Shown piece by piece: positions 52,301-64,000 of a stretch of DNA of 64,000 nt. Each line of letters opens with the position of its first letter. Positions within the stretch are counted from its first letter, which is position 1. This stretch comes from Agaricus subrufescens (lineage: Eukaryota > Basidiomycota > Agaricomycetes > Agaricales > Agaricaceae). The translations under genes and the position numbers were made by a program. The DNA lies in NCBI GenBank assembly GCA_029945375.1, contig CM057061.1, forward strand, positions 372,001 to 436,000, read 5' to 3'. The notes beneath the pieces were generated by a model, which worked only from the letters and a program-made list of their open reading frames with translations, did no database searches and was not told where the DNA came from.

Positions 52301-55300
52301 GTGAAAAGCATACGGAGATTGGCATGGTTCTGCCCCTTCTAGATGATCATCGTCATAATCGCAAGAGTGCTTACACTTGTGATCGGTATTGCAGGTATGA
52401 GGTTGGTTAGAGGTGTCATGCCTGCGGGACAGGACACAGGTGAGGTTGCAATCGGTACAAGTCATTTTACAAAGGTCTACGTTGGCTTGGAGGTCTACGG
52501 ATAGATTCACTAGTTCCCGTTGGAGTAATTCAACATTCGCATTGCTGGTTTTGAAGCGTTGTAGATTCACTCGAACCCATTCTTCGACATGAGCAATCCT
52601 TTGTCTGACAGCACTGTTGAGATAAGCTGTCAATTCGTCAATCCAAGTTGTTTCATCCGTCTCATGTCGTAGGTCATGCTTGTCCCAGGTTCTTCTAAAG
52701 TGAGTTAATACCTCTTCCCTGTCGAGGCTACCGGTAGCGGAAGAGGACAGGAAAAGCCTAACGGGCGAGTCGGGACAATCGATGACCGTATCGTTATCGA
52801 TATTCTGAACATAACCACTAAGTCATCGACGGACTCCATAGTACTGACTAAAGACTTACTTTTAATGGCTCATTTACTGAACCAGCTTCGGATAGGCCAT
52901 ATTGAAGAGCTACCGGAAGGATAGCCAGCAAGGTCTGTGCACGATGGGCAGCCAATGACTCTGAAACTTATGTCACCCTTTTGGTCCAAACAACATATTT
53001 TGACACTCACGAGACATGGCACCCCAATCATTTGCCTTTGAACCAGGTGAGGGGCTGAAGCAGGCGAAGGAGTAAATTCGTACTCACCTTCAGTTTGGCC
53101 ATAAGGACCTTCAAGGTGTATAAAAACTCTCCTGCCGAAGGGTGGGTTACCTTTTGTGAATCCAAACGGCGTTTGAGCGTCGAGAATAATGCATAAAATT
53201 GATTTGATTCAATGACCGGCCAGGGGATAATATTCAATCGCCCAGCATGAAGTTTTGATATAAAGTTTGCCGCTTGTTCCTCCTGGACAATTTTCTTTGG
53301 ATAGAACAAGTTAAGAGCCGGAGAGCGATAAGCAATAGAATTATTTACCTGGAATTTAAGTGAGAACCTATAGAGTAGAAGTTTGGTGAATGTGATTAAG
53401 ATAGACGGCGTGCGCAACATACTCGCGTACTATCTCTCTTTTGTCAGACTCTACGACGTCCTATATAACGCATTAATGAGGCGCATATGAAAGTGCCAAA
53501 TCAAATTCACCTTGATGATGATAACTAAAGTTGATTGGAATAGAGAAGGGTTGGCCGCAGGGTCCAATATAACAGAAGATGCTTGGAAAGACTGAAACAA
53601 ATCAGTAATATCGCGAGACAGGGCAAAATTGTTTCGGAAGAGAACCTTGAAGATCGTACGTAAGTTTTTGAAAGCGGTTATCAGCTAATGAGACGAACTA
53701 GGTTGGAGATAGCTGTATTGAATAGCACAAGAAGTGCGTCTTCTTGTGGTGAACGCTCGATACTATGGACGCCTAGATAACAATGGCTCTGGTGGTGACG
53801 GCGCATAAAATTCGACTAGTTTACTGACCTTCAAAATCAAGAGCAACCAACAAAGCATCATCCGTAGGTGTAATCGACATCCATACCCCCTCTAAAAGCG
53901 GAGTATACTTCTAAAAGTAAGTGAAATAGTAAAGTGTACGCACCTGTCGTTCGCATAGCACTACCAGCAAATGAAGTATCCATCAAATGATTGAGGGCAA
54001 AACTCTTTCCGACAGATTGTTCACCTAGCGGCGGGTCAACCACACCAAGGGAGGTCGGTATTCTCACTTGTACCCACCCATTGATGACACGACTTTGACG
54101 GGCTGCATGACCACAAGTGTTTACTAAACGTGTCTCACAGAATCCCACCTAGAGAGGTCTTACCTTATCTGCCATATAAGATCTCAGAATCGATTCATAC
54201 CAACCAAATGAAAGGCTATCAACGATTCGGCCAACATCAGCCCCAAGGAGTGATTTCTCGAATTCTGCTGATGAAACGCCGTCTTTCAAAGGCACAAATC
54301 GATTGTCGCGAGCAACCGCGATATGAATAGGAAGGAGACATAGAAGGTTTGCAAACCATTGACCGGCAGTGAACCGGGAAACCTTGTCGAGGAGCGCGTC
54401 TCCGAGGTCCTGAATCGTCCTAGAGTAGGTTTTGGCATCAATAGATATTGCACGTAACTGGCCATCAGTGGGCTTCTTTGTCTGATCTTCGAAAGTTCTG
54501 ACCATGTCCGAGAAATACGACGCATATTTGCCATGAACTTGATCCGAGACGAAGGTGACCCGTTTTGGTTCCCGTGTGGCCGACGACATCGTCGTCTGAC
54601 GAGTGACTGCAGTGGCCACCGGGAACCTAGTCCAGACGTCCCCGAAACAATCAATCAGACAGTTGTTAACATGATTACCACTCTTGTCCGCATCGCCGGA
54701 AGCTCTGGCACCCTTCTCCTTGAACATAAACTCGGAAGACTTCTTGGTGATATTCAAGGCCAAAGACTGGCAGACTCCGCCTTCCTCGTCCATCATCAAC
54801 AAGTGGACACTTGGACGATTTACGAAGGAAGTTACGGTGAGACTGCCATGCACTCTGGGTAAAGTGATGGAGATTCCTTCAGATGCTCCAAATGTCTCCC
54901 AGTGGTAGGCGTTGAGGATTCTCTTGCCATCCACTTCAAACACAAGCAGAGCGCATGCCCCATCAGGGGAAGACATGACAGATATTGGCATTGCGGGTAA
55001 AGATAGGGAGGCGGGTCTATCGCCCCAATTCAACATCAGATATTGCAACTAAATTCTGACCGAGACACTCACCGAAATCTCTGACTAATAAAAGAATAGA
55101 TGCGGGCCTGGGACCTCGAGTCCACAAGGAGTACTTCTTCGAAGCCAGTTACAAAGCATATGTAAGAAATGGTCTCGTTGTTGTTGTACCAATCTCTGAG
55201 CTCGAAGGGGCTTGCCCAGCTTTGTAGAGAGGCAAACTGCTCATCAAAGATAAATACATGGAGGGTGACCTGATCAATGGCACAGTCAGGCTGGAAGCAT

Positions 55301-58300
55301 TCAGACGAAAGAAATGAGTGACCTTCTGAGGCGCGCATAGCACTAGAAGGCGACGAGCTTCATCAAATGTTACAAGAAGTTCTTGACCAAGTTTGTCGTG
55401 CTTGAATATAGTCTTCCTTGGCCGAGAGTTCTGAAGCGCATCCGCGATGGTAGATATCTTGTCAAGGTATACCTTAAACCTGTCACTCTGATCATCGACA
55501 ACGAGTAAGATTCGATCGTTCTCAAGTGCCTGTGCGTGCCTTGAAGAATAATTGAGTCAATATCTTCTGTGATTCAATTTGGCTTACAATATTTGATGAT
55601 GGGGTGGAAGAGCGAAGAAAATCGACCCAGACTGGTTAATCGAGGGAGTTGGTATGAAGGATGGATCAAGTTGGAGATTGTGGCGCTCCTCGGTAGGAAT
55701 ATGGAATCGATTTATTCTGTACTCCAACAAAGAGGCGATACGCAATTGTTGTTGGGCATCGATATCGTATGTGACGCCTAATATTTTCAGCACTATATAT
55801 CAGTAGGACATGAAAACCCACAAAACATACCACCACGGTAATGGTACGCTCCCGTAATGACCTGGAAACGCCTCAAAATAATGATAGGGGAACTTAGAGG
55901 GCTGGTCAGATAGTCTGAAAGCTATCGATCCTCCATGAACGCACCGATCATCTTCAGCTATTGGTACATCATTGATTTGATGAATAAAAGAGTTCGCAGA
56001 GTGCCTTTGTACATCATGCTGGTAAGCACGAGTTTGTTCCTGAATGTGCTTCGTTGCAGCGTCTCGACGTTTTTTGAGAAGCTGATGCTGAATAGACCCA
56101 AAAAGCCTTGTTAAAGTGGAAGAGAGTGTCTTGTAGGCTATCTCTATGGCTCGACGAGTGGCTGGCTCTATCAGAGGTTCGTCCGCTAAAAACGCGTCGA
56201 TACTATTCAGGAACTCCTGGTCAGTCAGACCATCGCGAAATCGCGCAATGTCACGTTTAATGTCGGCGTCGCTGGTAGCTTTTGTGAACGAGACAAACGG
56301 AATCCAATTGAGGTATCCTGTGCTCTTCGGTGCCCACACTTTGTCAGTTGATCCGTCATTGATAATTTCCTTCACGAGTTCTTCGCTGTAGTGAAGCTGG
56401 TATTTTTGGAAAATGGTCCGAACGTAAGCGACTTGATACTTCTGCTCTTGAAAACTAGGGGGAAGTTTTCTGTAGAGGTCGGACAGTCGGTTGTCGGATA
56501 CAAGATCTCCAGCTTGGAATATAGAGAGGGTACGAGAGAAGTTTTCTTGTGCTCATTATCAGCATTCCCGAAGCACGAGTGGACAAATTCAGCGCTCGCA
56601 CCTCTAAGTTGGGATAACTCAGACCGAGTGACCAGCGTGCTGCCTGAGAGGCGTTCAGGATCTAGAGTACTGGCGGAATGTCAGAAGAACAGTAGCAATG
56701 AGCCTGAATCAGAGAAACTTTACGGATATTTGTCAATCACTTTTCCCACTAGATAGGCCATTAACTCCTTTCCCATTATTGCCTCCATCTCCGCGGAATT
56801 TTTCTGCATCTCTGCCGACATTTCTTTCCTCGTATTTTCCACGTCTTTACTTATCTCCCTTTTACGATCACGCCAGTCAAAGCAAGCTTGACGATAATCG
56901 TTGATATTCTTCAAACCATTGTCAATGAGGGCTTCAATTGCATCATCCTCCAATTCGCATTCTATCAGGATATTAGAGCCTCTCCTATTTCTAATGAGTA
57001 AAAGATATTGTAGAAATGAAACAACTTACAAAAGATCTTGAAGGAGGAGTCGAGTGTACGATCCGTTTGCAACACTTCGTTGAATACGTGGCGGGAGTGC
57101 TTTGATGGAGATAAACCCCTGTGAGGTCTCTCCCCTCATAAGGAGCGGTGGCGGGGCCTGTGCTTCACTCTCCGACTCCCCAGAGATTTTCATTAGAGGG
57201 GATTCTAACTTTAAACCCAGACATCAGGATAGATAACGAAAAAAAAAGATATACACAGACGAAAAAGCCGGGGCGGGAGATGACGCCTTCTTCTTGTTCG
57301 TTAGTTTGTGTAATCTCAAAAGAGAACAGGCGATCCTCGTTTCCTTCATCTTCACTGTCATTCCAGGGTGTATCCACTGCTTCTTCCTTTTCATCGTGAT
57401 CCCAAACAAAGGCCTGGCTCTGGGCAGGTGACATCAAGCATATTATTTGGTCCGAGATTTTTGTAAGGTACCTAGGTTAAATCATCAAAACATTAGAATA
57501 TGTGTGCGCGAAAACACCCACCGCATAAATGTTTCTCGGTTACGACGAGGTCCTGAAGGTGCATTATCTCTCCAAGTTGCATCCTGAGGCCAGTAAATTG
57601 CGTAAAGAGAGTCCGGAGAGTTGGATGGTCTTGCAATATAGATGCCAGACCGTAGGTGTGGCCCAGAATAGCCATCTTTCGAATTTTTGAGAAGTTGGGC
57701 CCTTTTAGAAACCAATATCATAATGATATTTAAATCTCCATTTCAGTTGGAACTCACAGTTTTTGGTTGATGACATTGAGGGACAACAAGAATTTGATGA
57801 TCTCGTCCCTATCACCATATACTCCAATAGGACGAACTGAGAGACTGTCCAAGGCTTTGAAATCGACTTTTGTCAACGCCACGTAGGCACCGGGATAGAG
57901 CGAGTTAATCAGATCTTTCAACCCGTTCGCAGCGATGATGACTTTGTCAACTTTCACGAAAGCATCAGGAGTAGCGGACTGGAAATTGATATAGCGGCTT
58001 ACCCAGACCTCCGCTACCCTGTTCGCTGATTAGATCGAGAACACGGTACAAACGCGGTATGCGGTTGACAATGTCCTTTTTAGAATCATGGTCATGTTCA
58101 ATCACACCGGAAGGTTGACGGTAAGGCAAGGCGGTTGGTGAGGCGTTTCGCTGTTCATTGTGCAGGGCGTGATGACTGGGATAGGTGCATTAATTAAGTG
58201 TTCACAGAAGAACAACTAACTTACGGAGTCGAATGTCCCAAAGGAGGTTTCGCGTCCTTGGACATATTCCCAAAAGTAGAGCTTGAGGGTGCCGAAGATG

Positions 58301-58442
58301 TACTCGCATCGTTCCCAGCGCGTATTTTGATGGCTATAAAGCTTCGTTAAATGAGATGGTTTCACTGAAGGGCCGACCTACTTGGCGCGCTGCTGGGTGG
58401 AGCACCATCATTGAAAAGGTCGCGAGGCGCGTAAGATCCCAT
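49384..58442 (-). CDS. Giant GBP-type GTPase / Cys-His-rich / vWFA protein, copy B
   Basis: Paralog of copy A with the same exon order, from MGSYAPRDLFNDGAPPSSAPS (58442) to KKPRGALLA (stop 49384-49386). N-terminal blocks: VDKVIIAANGLKDLI, SGIYIARPSNSPDSLYAIYW and ELMAYLVGKVIDKYP. Propeller-like region at about 55790-54170 (SWASPFELRDWYNNNETIS). GTPase domain at about 54170-53080 with P-loop GEQSVGKS near 54000-54025, an RTT switch and the HPSAGEFLYTLKVLMAKLK end. Cys/His region at about 52800-50310 (CKMTCTDCNLTC, CNTDHKCKHSC, CPITCELCKRLC). vWFA domain at 50310-49384 with MIDAS DRSGSMS, TNYES and LSDGE. The MIDAS differs from copy A (DRSGS against DRSSS). All checked exons are open, so both copies look functional. 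It is divergent from the intact CE5 esterase, 1.64 kb away. Confidence 0.85.
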
Positions 58443-60077
58443 TTCGCTTCGGAATGGAGAAGGATAGGGGGTTTTGAACGTTGTTTTAAGTGCAGGGATG
58501 GCATTTGAAAGATTTGACGCTTCAGTCACTGATCAAGATTATCGACGGATTCAAGGCTTCACACCACGTCAAAGTGGATGTAGATGAAGCTAATTTTGAT
58601 CGCAAATGAATTGTGAGGCTATGTTGTGGCTGCCATCCGCAGTTCAATGCCCTTGAACGTGTATCCACGTAAGTAGTTAGAATATGCTAGAAGCTCTTTA
58701 AAGTTTACACCACATACCCTCATGTAGGGGTCGAGGTAGAAGTTCATTCGAGAACTTTCCAGTAGGTTCTATAGCTGCGCAGGTTATACGACACAAGGCA
58801 CAAAATCAGCTCTATTAGTGAGAGGAATCGTTCCCAGTGTACCGCCCAACTTCTTTGAGAATACATCATATTGGTAAATCTGTGCCAACAACTTCAAGTA
58901 ACTCACACCCCGTAATCATCCAAGCCTGAAATGGGATGAAGCGGTCATAAGGTACTGAAGTAGGCCTCGGATTATCCGCGGGTCAGATGATTCAATCTCA
59001 TGTTTGCCATCTCAGCGTTCCGGGGTCACTGGCGTTACATCGGAACGTAGCAAAGGAAAGAGTTTAGACTCTATGTGCCACTGGGAACTTCCGTCAGTTT
59101 CAAATGTGAAGGAGAGAGTATGCGAAAACCCACGTAACAGGCTCTAGTCAAATATCATCGTTGGACCTAGCCAAGGTAGGAAAAACCTTCGAAAAAAGTT
59201 CGAATTAATGCCCAACATGATCACCGTTGCTCCAGCTAGAGTCAACTGTACTAGCAGAATCTGAACAGAATACCATATTTCCGGAATGAGTAAGAACAGG
59301 ATATATGCGACGTAACTCGGTTCCGAAGCACATCTTTATGCAGGAAATTCCCCGCATAGTTTCCCACCAATATTTGGTGAATCGGGGAGCAGTGAAAGGT
59401 ATATGTAGGTACCTTCTGGTGACTAAAATTATCAGTGCCACGCGCTGGCCACGAGCACGTTCATAGCCACTGCTTCGTGATGTGACATGACCACATTTGC
59501 CTTGGCCACGTTTCGCAGGTTTCGTACAACCGTTTCAAAAATACTCTTGCACCTGCTCTAGGTATGCCCACCTTGTTCAGTTTGGATGTCTGTATTTTTA
59601 ACCGATGTGACTCATAGCTACTGACAGCCGACTTGGAGTCGCCGCCCTATATTCCAGGGTTGAAATGCAATCAGAAAAACGTCAATCTTTGAACCACATG
59701 GCCTCAGGGGCTAGTAACTCTTGATTGCTCAACTTTTCCAGGAACCTCTTATGTCGTCAAAACACCAACACATGACCACTGTCATGAATTGAATTTTACA
59801 AGCTTCCGAGGTTCCACGTGAACGAGGCTTGCACTCGGTATCTCAGCCGAAAAGTTCACAATACGAGATCATCCCGCTGTGCAACAGCTGACTGCTTCTC
59901 TGTTGACGCGGGATATCCTCTGGTATGACCTACGGAACTACTACAGGTCCAGCGGGGTCATACGCTGATCATTGAGCCGGAATTTATCCACCAAATCTTG
60001 GTTCTGGAACTGGTCCCGGAAATTATAAAATGGGTTGTCGGTCAGTCTGTAAATGTGTACAAGCTCACCGCTTCTGA
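58443..60077. promoter_or_regulatory. Divergent 5' region between giant gene B and the esterase
   Basis: A 1.6-kb region homologous to 46404-48094. Near the esterase it contains GAAATTATAAAATGGG (TATA-like, about 60 bp upstream of the ATG). It carries an insertion (GGTCCAGCGGGGTCATAC) near 59945 that is absent from unit A. No gene is seen inside. Confidence 0.5.
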
Positions 60078-61104
60078 ATGTCGCTCATTCGTCTAGTATC
60101 TTTCTTAGTTCTGGGAGTAACTCTCGCTGCCGCACAGTGTCCGCAGGTGCACGTATTCGGTGCCCGTGAGACCACTGTACCTCCTGGGTACGGTACATCA
60201 GGGCCCGTAGTCAACTCCATCGTCGCCGCCTACTCTGGAGCAACCTCCGAGGCTATCAACTACCCTGCTTGCGGTGGTCAATCATCATGCGGTGGTGTCA
60301 GCTATGCCAACTCGGCTGTCCAGGGTGTTGCGGCTGTCGCCAGCCAAGTCAATTCATTCAACCAACGATGCCCAAATACTGTGCTCGTTCTAGTTGGCTA
60401 CTCCCAGGTATGACAAACTTTCTGTCTTGAAGCTAAGATTGATTTGAGTTTTTGTAAGGGTGGTCAAATCATGGATGACGCCTACTGTGGTGGAGGCGAT
60501 CTCAACGAAGGCCTGACTAACACTGCCATTCCCATCTCCACAGCTGCTCAAGCCAAGATCGCTGCAGCAATCTTTATGGGTGACCCGCGCCACATCCCGG
60601 GCTTGTCTTACAACGTTGGGTCATGTCAAGCCAGTGGTGTTCGTACCAGATCTATTGTCTCTCCGTTCTCGAACGCTGATTATGCTCACACCAGTTCGCT
60701 CCTCGCCCCTCCGGATTCCAATGCCCGTACGCGAGTAACATCCAGTCATACTGCGATTCCGCCGACCCGTACTGCTGCAACGGAAACGATGCTAACACTC
60801 ACCAAGGCTACGCCAATGAATATGGCTCTGTAGCACTTGCCTTCGTGAAAAACAAGGTCAACGCGAAGCTCAACGGGAGTTCGCCCCCTGGTTCCACTAC
60901 CTCCCAACCTCCGGGCTCCACATCTCCCCCATCCGGTAGCGTAAGTATTATTAGCCAGAGCCTTGAAAATTCATATTCCTGATGCTATCCTTTCAGTGCT
61001 CTGCTATGTGGGGACAATGTGGCGGGATAGGATGGACAGGTCCTAATTGCTGCTCAGCTGGTACCTGCCAGGCTATCAACTCCTATTATTCCCAGTGTCT
61101 CTAG
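60078..61104 (+). CDS. Secreted CE5 acetylxylan esterase/cutinase with CBM1
   Basis: Secreted plant-cell-wall esterase, most like acetylxylan esterase. Exons 60078-60407, 60459-60638, 60695-60940 and 60997-61104 give 287 residues. The signal peptide is [19 protein letters not shown]. The CE5 core starts [14 protein letters not shown]. The catalytic-Ser motif GYSQGG is split by the first intron, GDPRH follows, and the catalytic Asp and His lie in DPYCCNG...THQGY. A Ser/Pro/Thr linker ([19 protein letters not shown]) leads to a fungal cellulose-binding CBM1: [19 protein letters not shown] then [13 protein letters not shown] second, truncated copy of its first 19 codons lies at 48095 because the tandem duplication ended inside this gene. 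Confidence 0.95.
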
Positions 61105-61559
61105 ATCAAGCGTGGAAGATCAAAAGAGAAGGAAAGGTTCCGTAGATATCTTGTTTGTTCAATTATCGTCACTGCTAAGCTTGGTTTGAGTTCAAACAGT
61201 AGATGATCTTCTCACAATGTTGCAACCCCGTTAAAGAACCTCAGATGTGATTGTTAAGTCTCCTGGCGCCAGCTGTGGAATACCTGCACAGCCGATGATG
61301 CTGCCAGTGCGTCCGTACTTGTTTGAGTGACTCAATGCGGGTATCATCTAGAAAGTTCGCTCGTGGAAGTACTTCCCTCATCATAGATTAGTCCACTTAA
61401 TGTTCGCATCGTGGCTGTAGCATTCCACTGCACAGCAAAGAACGATTTCCTCATGGCTAGTAAATTATAGCGAGATCATGTCGCAGGAATCTACAAATAC
61501 GAGACATAACAAGTAGGCGCATCAAACACACCCGTCATTCATAACACCATCGGTCCACT
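61105..61559. other. Intergenic: 3' region of the esterase and promoter of the RBR gene
   Basis: 455 bp without a gene. The last 80 bp before the next ATG are CA-rich (CATCAAACACACCCG), consistent with a 5' UTR. Confidence 0.5.
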
Positions 61560-64000
61560 ATGAGCACTTTTGCTTCACACAGAAGGGATCCCTCCAAATT
61601 TCCCTCCTCTTCCAAATCAGCTGCTCATAAACGGTGGATGAATGAAAAACCCAACAGGGTAGACAGTTTTGACTTGGATGGTATACTTGACTTGGATGGT
61701 ATACTCGACCGGATATGCGATGACAGACAAGCCATCGTGACTCTAAAAGGATCTAGTCAATATGGTGACAAGCTAGGTAATCGTGTGGGTGCGTCCACTT
61801 GCGGCCTCGCAGCATTGAACTTCGCACGCGTCGCTTTTGAACTTGAAGCCGACGAGGGAATGCGGGATGTGGATCTTCTAGCGGGACTATTGTCTCACAG
61901 GACAGCCGAGGTGTGTACTTGAATCCCACTGGACGTTGCGCCACTCATCTTGCTTTCAGGAAATTACATCAATTTGCGATTATTGGAAGAGTGACTATCA
62001 TCTGGAGATAGAAGAGCTCTTGAAGGTCCCAGTGTTCAAGCACTCGTTGTCACTGCAATCATACACTTATAGTGACGCTTCCGAGCAACATTTCTATGAC
62101 CTACTACGGTGAGTCTGTGGATCACTAGTATTTTGTACAAAGGACCGAAGTACAGCTGTATCTAGAGACATGGAAGACATTTCAAACGAACGTCCAGTGG
62201 CGGTCATAATCACAAGGCCTCCAGAAATCATAGCTTGCTTGAAAATCCGTATCACCGGCAAGGACGTTTATGTCGTATTTGATTCCCACCCCCGTCCTAG
62301 CCATCCAGACGGTTTGGGATTCATCATCAATCCCAATATTGAGATTGCAGCTTCTTACTTGAGTCAACTCCTCTCATTTGATGGGAATCTTCTTCGCGAC
62401 TCTTCGTTGCAATGGCAGACCCAATTATTAGGACATTCATCCGGACATATCTTACTTCCCCTTGAAGAAGAAACGTCTATGGCGGAAATGCTCCTTGAAT
62501 CTAGCTTGGCCCTTCTCTCCGCCTATGCGGACGTCGCCAAGGAGAAAGCCCAGGCGGTAGAGTTGCGTCAGAAAGTAGATGAACTTGAGAGGCAGAAGCG
62601 ACTTATGGAAGATAAAGTACGCAAGCTTGAACAAGGTCGACGTGACTCCCTCGAACGCACCAAAGAGTCGCCTGGTTCTCGTGGCGGGTACATTGATCGA
62701 CCTAGTTGGTTCTCACCTTTTGTTTCCGCTCCCTCATCTTCCAATTCTATATGCCGACCGCCTAAAGATAAAGGTAAAAGACCCGTTAATCAGGTCAATT
62801 ACGACCTCGCATTCGGGACTCAGACTCAGGCACCCGGCCCAAAATATACATATACGCCTCCTACCCAAAGTCGTGATAAACCGACGCAGACTCGACTACC
62901 CGTCCCAAAACATACATATCTGCCTCCTGCCCAAAACCGTGACAAGCCAACGTTTGAACGTTCCGCCCCTGGCGGGTTCCCAAATGACAAGACGACATCA
63001 ACCTTTCATAGCGATCTTGCAGTGGCTATGGAGTGTCAAAGAGCGTTCGAAGCTGAGGATCGTCAGCTGGCAAGGCAGAGAGATACGCTTTTGAGGACAA
63101 CACCGAATACGTTTCAATGTGCGATTTGCCTGGAGGATTACGCTGAAGATTCTATTGCCCATGTTGACGGATGTAACCATCTTTTTTGTCGAGAGTGTCT
63201 TCGGGACTACACCAAATCTAAAGTAGGAGAAAGGCGGTTCCCTATTCTATGCCCTGTCTGTGTGACTGACAAGGACACACGGGATCCTGGAGGTAAGTAG
63301 GAACCTCGTTACCTCGAAACTACCTGACGATTAAAATGCAGTTATAAATGATGAAACCATTCGACACATTGGTATCTCGAACGAAGAGTATGCAATCTTC
63401 GAGGAGTTGCAAATGACCTCTTTTTGTATACCACTGCACTGTCGCCGGTAGGTCCCTTTAATTTTATCGAGCGCATTTTTGATACGCGGATTATTAGATG
63501 TCAACAGACAATGTTTGTTGATCGTCAAGAGGTACAAGAGGCCGAGACAATATCATGTCCTCTGGGATGTGGATATGTCTGGTGTAAAGCCTGTCAGCAA
63601 GAAGTTGAGGCTGGTGGGCCGCAACACTCCTGTGATGGGTCGTCGGAGCTTCGCCACTTGATGCAACAGCGCGGATGGAAAAATTGCCCTGGTAATCGTA
63701 TAGACTGAGAACTACTTTCGACATGTGTTCACTTTTTTGTGCAGGATGCCAAACACCGATACAAAGATCGGAAGGTTGTAATCGTATGACGGTCCGTAAT
63801 TTCTACTCTCTCGATAAGCCAAGTGATCATCTGAATTCTTTCCATCTAGTGTATTACCCCGTCATGTAACACGTACGCATTGCTACCTGAACCTGTGTTT
63901 CGAATTTTACTAAGGCATATCTAGGCAATTTTGTTACATCGACGGCGCCATGATCATCAAAGGGGGGACTCCCGAAGAAATTAACAATGCAATTAGGAGG
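61560..64000 (+). CDS. RBR-type E3 ubiquitin ligase with N-terminal protease-like domain (3' partial)
   Basis: Exons 61560-61910, 61960-62108, 62166-63292, 63342-63447, 63498-63691, 63745-63791, 63850-63872 and 63925 to beyond 64000, all phases consistent, give 691 residues so far. RING1: FQCAICLEDYAED..., CNHLFCRECL, CPVC. IBR: CQQTMFVD, ISCPLGCGYVWCKACQQEV. RING2: NCPGCQTPIQRSEGCNRMTC, where the Cys of EGCNRM is the expected thioester Cys, then QFCYIDG. RBR ligases pass ubiquitin through this Cys. The N-terminal domain (residues about 50-230) contains ASTCGLAALNFARVAF and YVVFDSHPRPSHP, a spacing that suggests a papain-like Cys/His pair. A coiled coil (about 62520-62640) and two copies of a PK(Y/H)TY(T/L)PP...RDKPT repeat follow. 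An 18-bp direct repeat at 61671-61706 duplicates LDLDGI. Confidence 0.88.

Larger units (their letters stand above)
48155..60135. repeat. Tandem segmental duplication, unit B (about 12.0 kb)
   Basis: Direct repeat of 36045-48152. It begins with TAACGACCCTTTCAAG at the junction and ends within the signal-peptide codons of the intact esterase, where homology to unit A stops (GCCGCAC, then AGTG here and TGTA in A). It carries giant gene B. Relative to A it lacks about 110 bp near 48630 and gains a short insert near 59945. Confidence 0.93.

Overview
The window is nuclear DNA of a filamentous basidiomycete, most likely a mushroom-forming Agaricomycete. Genes are dense on both strands and are broken by many short introns (about 45-75 nt, GT..AG). 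The gene families are fungal: PRP40, ATP1, GUT1, GH47 mannosidase, ZIP transporters, a CE5 esterase with a fungal CBM1, and an F-box/nucleotidyltransferase-like protein. I rebuilt exon structures by eye from splice signals, reading phase and family motifs.

Left part (1-31 kb), mostly housekeeping. In order: the end of an unrecognised gene; a gene-poor 3.5 kb with a 31-bp perfect inverted repeat (possible MITE) and an F-box fragment; PRP40 (splicing); mitochondrial ribosomal protein bL21m and ATP synthase alpha sharing a 134-bp divergent promoter; gamma-glutamyl phosphate reductase (proline synthesis); a small hypothetical protein; a seven-TM membrane protein; a NASP/Sim3-type histone chaperone; an AP180/CALM clathrin adaptor; glycerol kinase; a GH47 alpha-mannosidase; an F-box/nucleotidyltransferase-like protein; a ZNHIT2-like HIT zinc-finger protein; and the first of two ZIP zinc transporters. 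The second ZIP lies 3.3 kb further on, and between them is a broken DUF4436-like membrane-protein gene.

Central part (36-60 kb): a head-to-tail tandem duplication of about 12.1 kb. Each unit carries one giant minus-strand gene of about 9 kb and roughly 25 exons. From N to C terminus it encodes a helical region, a propeller-like region, a GBP/VLIG-type large GTPase domain, a very Cys/His-rich zinc-binding region and a C-terminal von Willebrand A domain with a complete MIDAS. Every segment I checked is open in both copies. The duplication junction can be read to the base. It cut a neighbouring secreted-esterase gene inside its signal peptide, leaving a 20-codon stub at 48.1 kb, while the full esterase gene survives at 60.1 kb. 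The giant GTPase-zinc-vWA protein is the best candidate here for an undescribed system.

Right end (60-64 kb): the intact CE5 acetylxylan-esterase/cutinase with CBM1, then an RBR-type E3 ubiquitin ligase running off the window. Its N-terminal domain shows a possible Cys/His protease-like signature.
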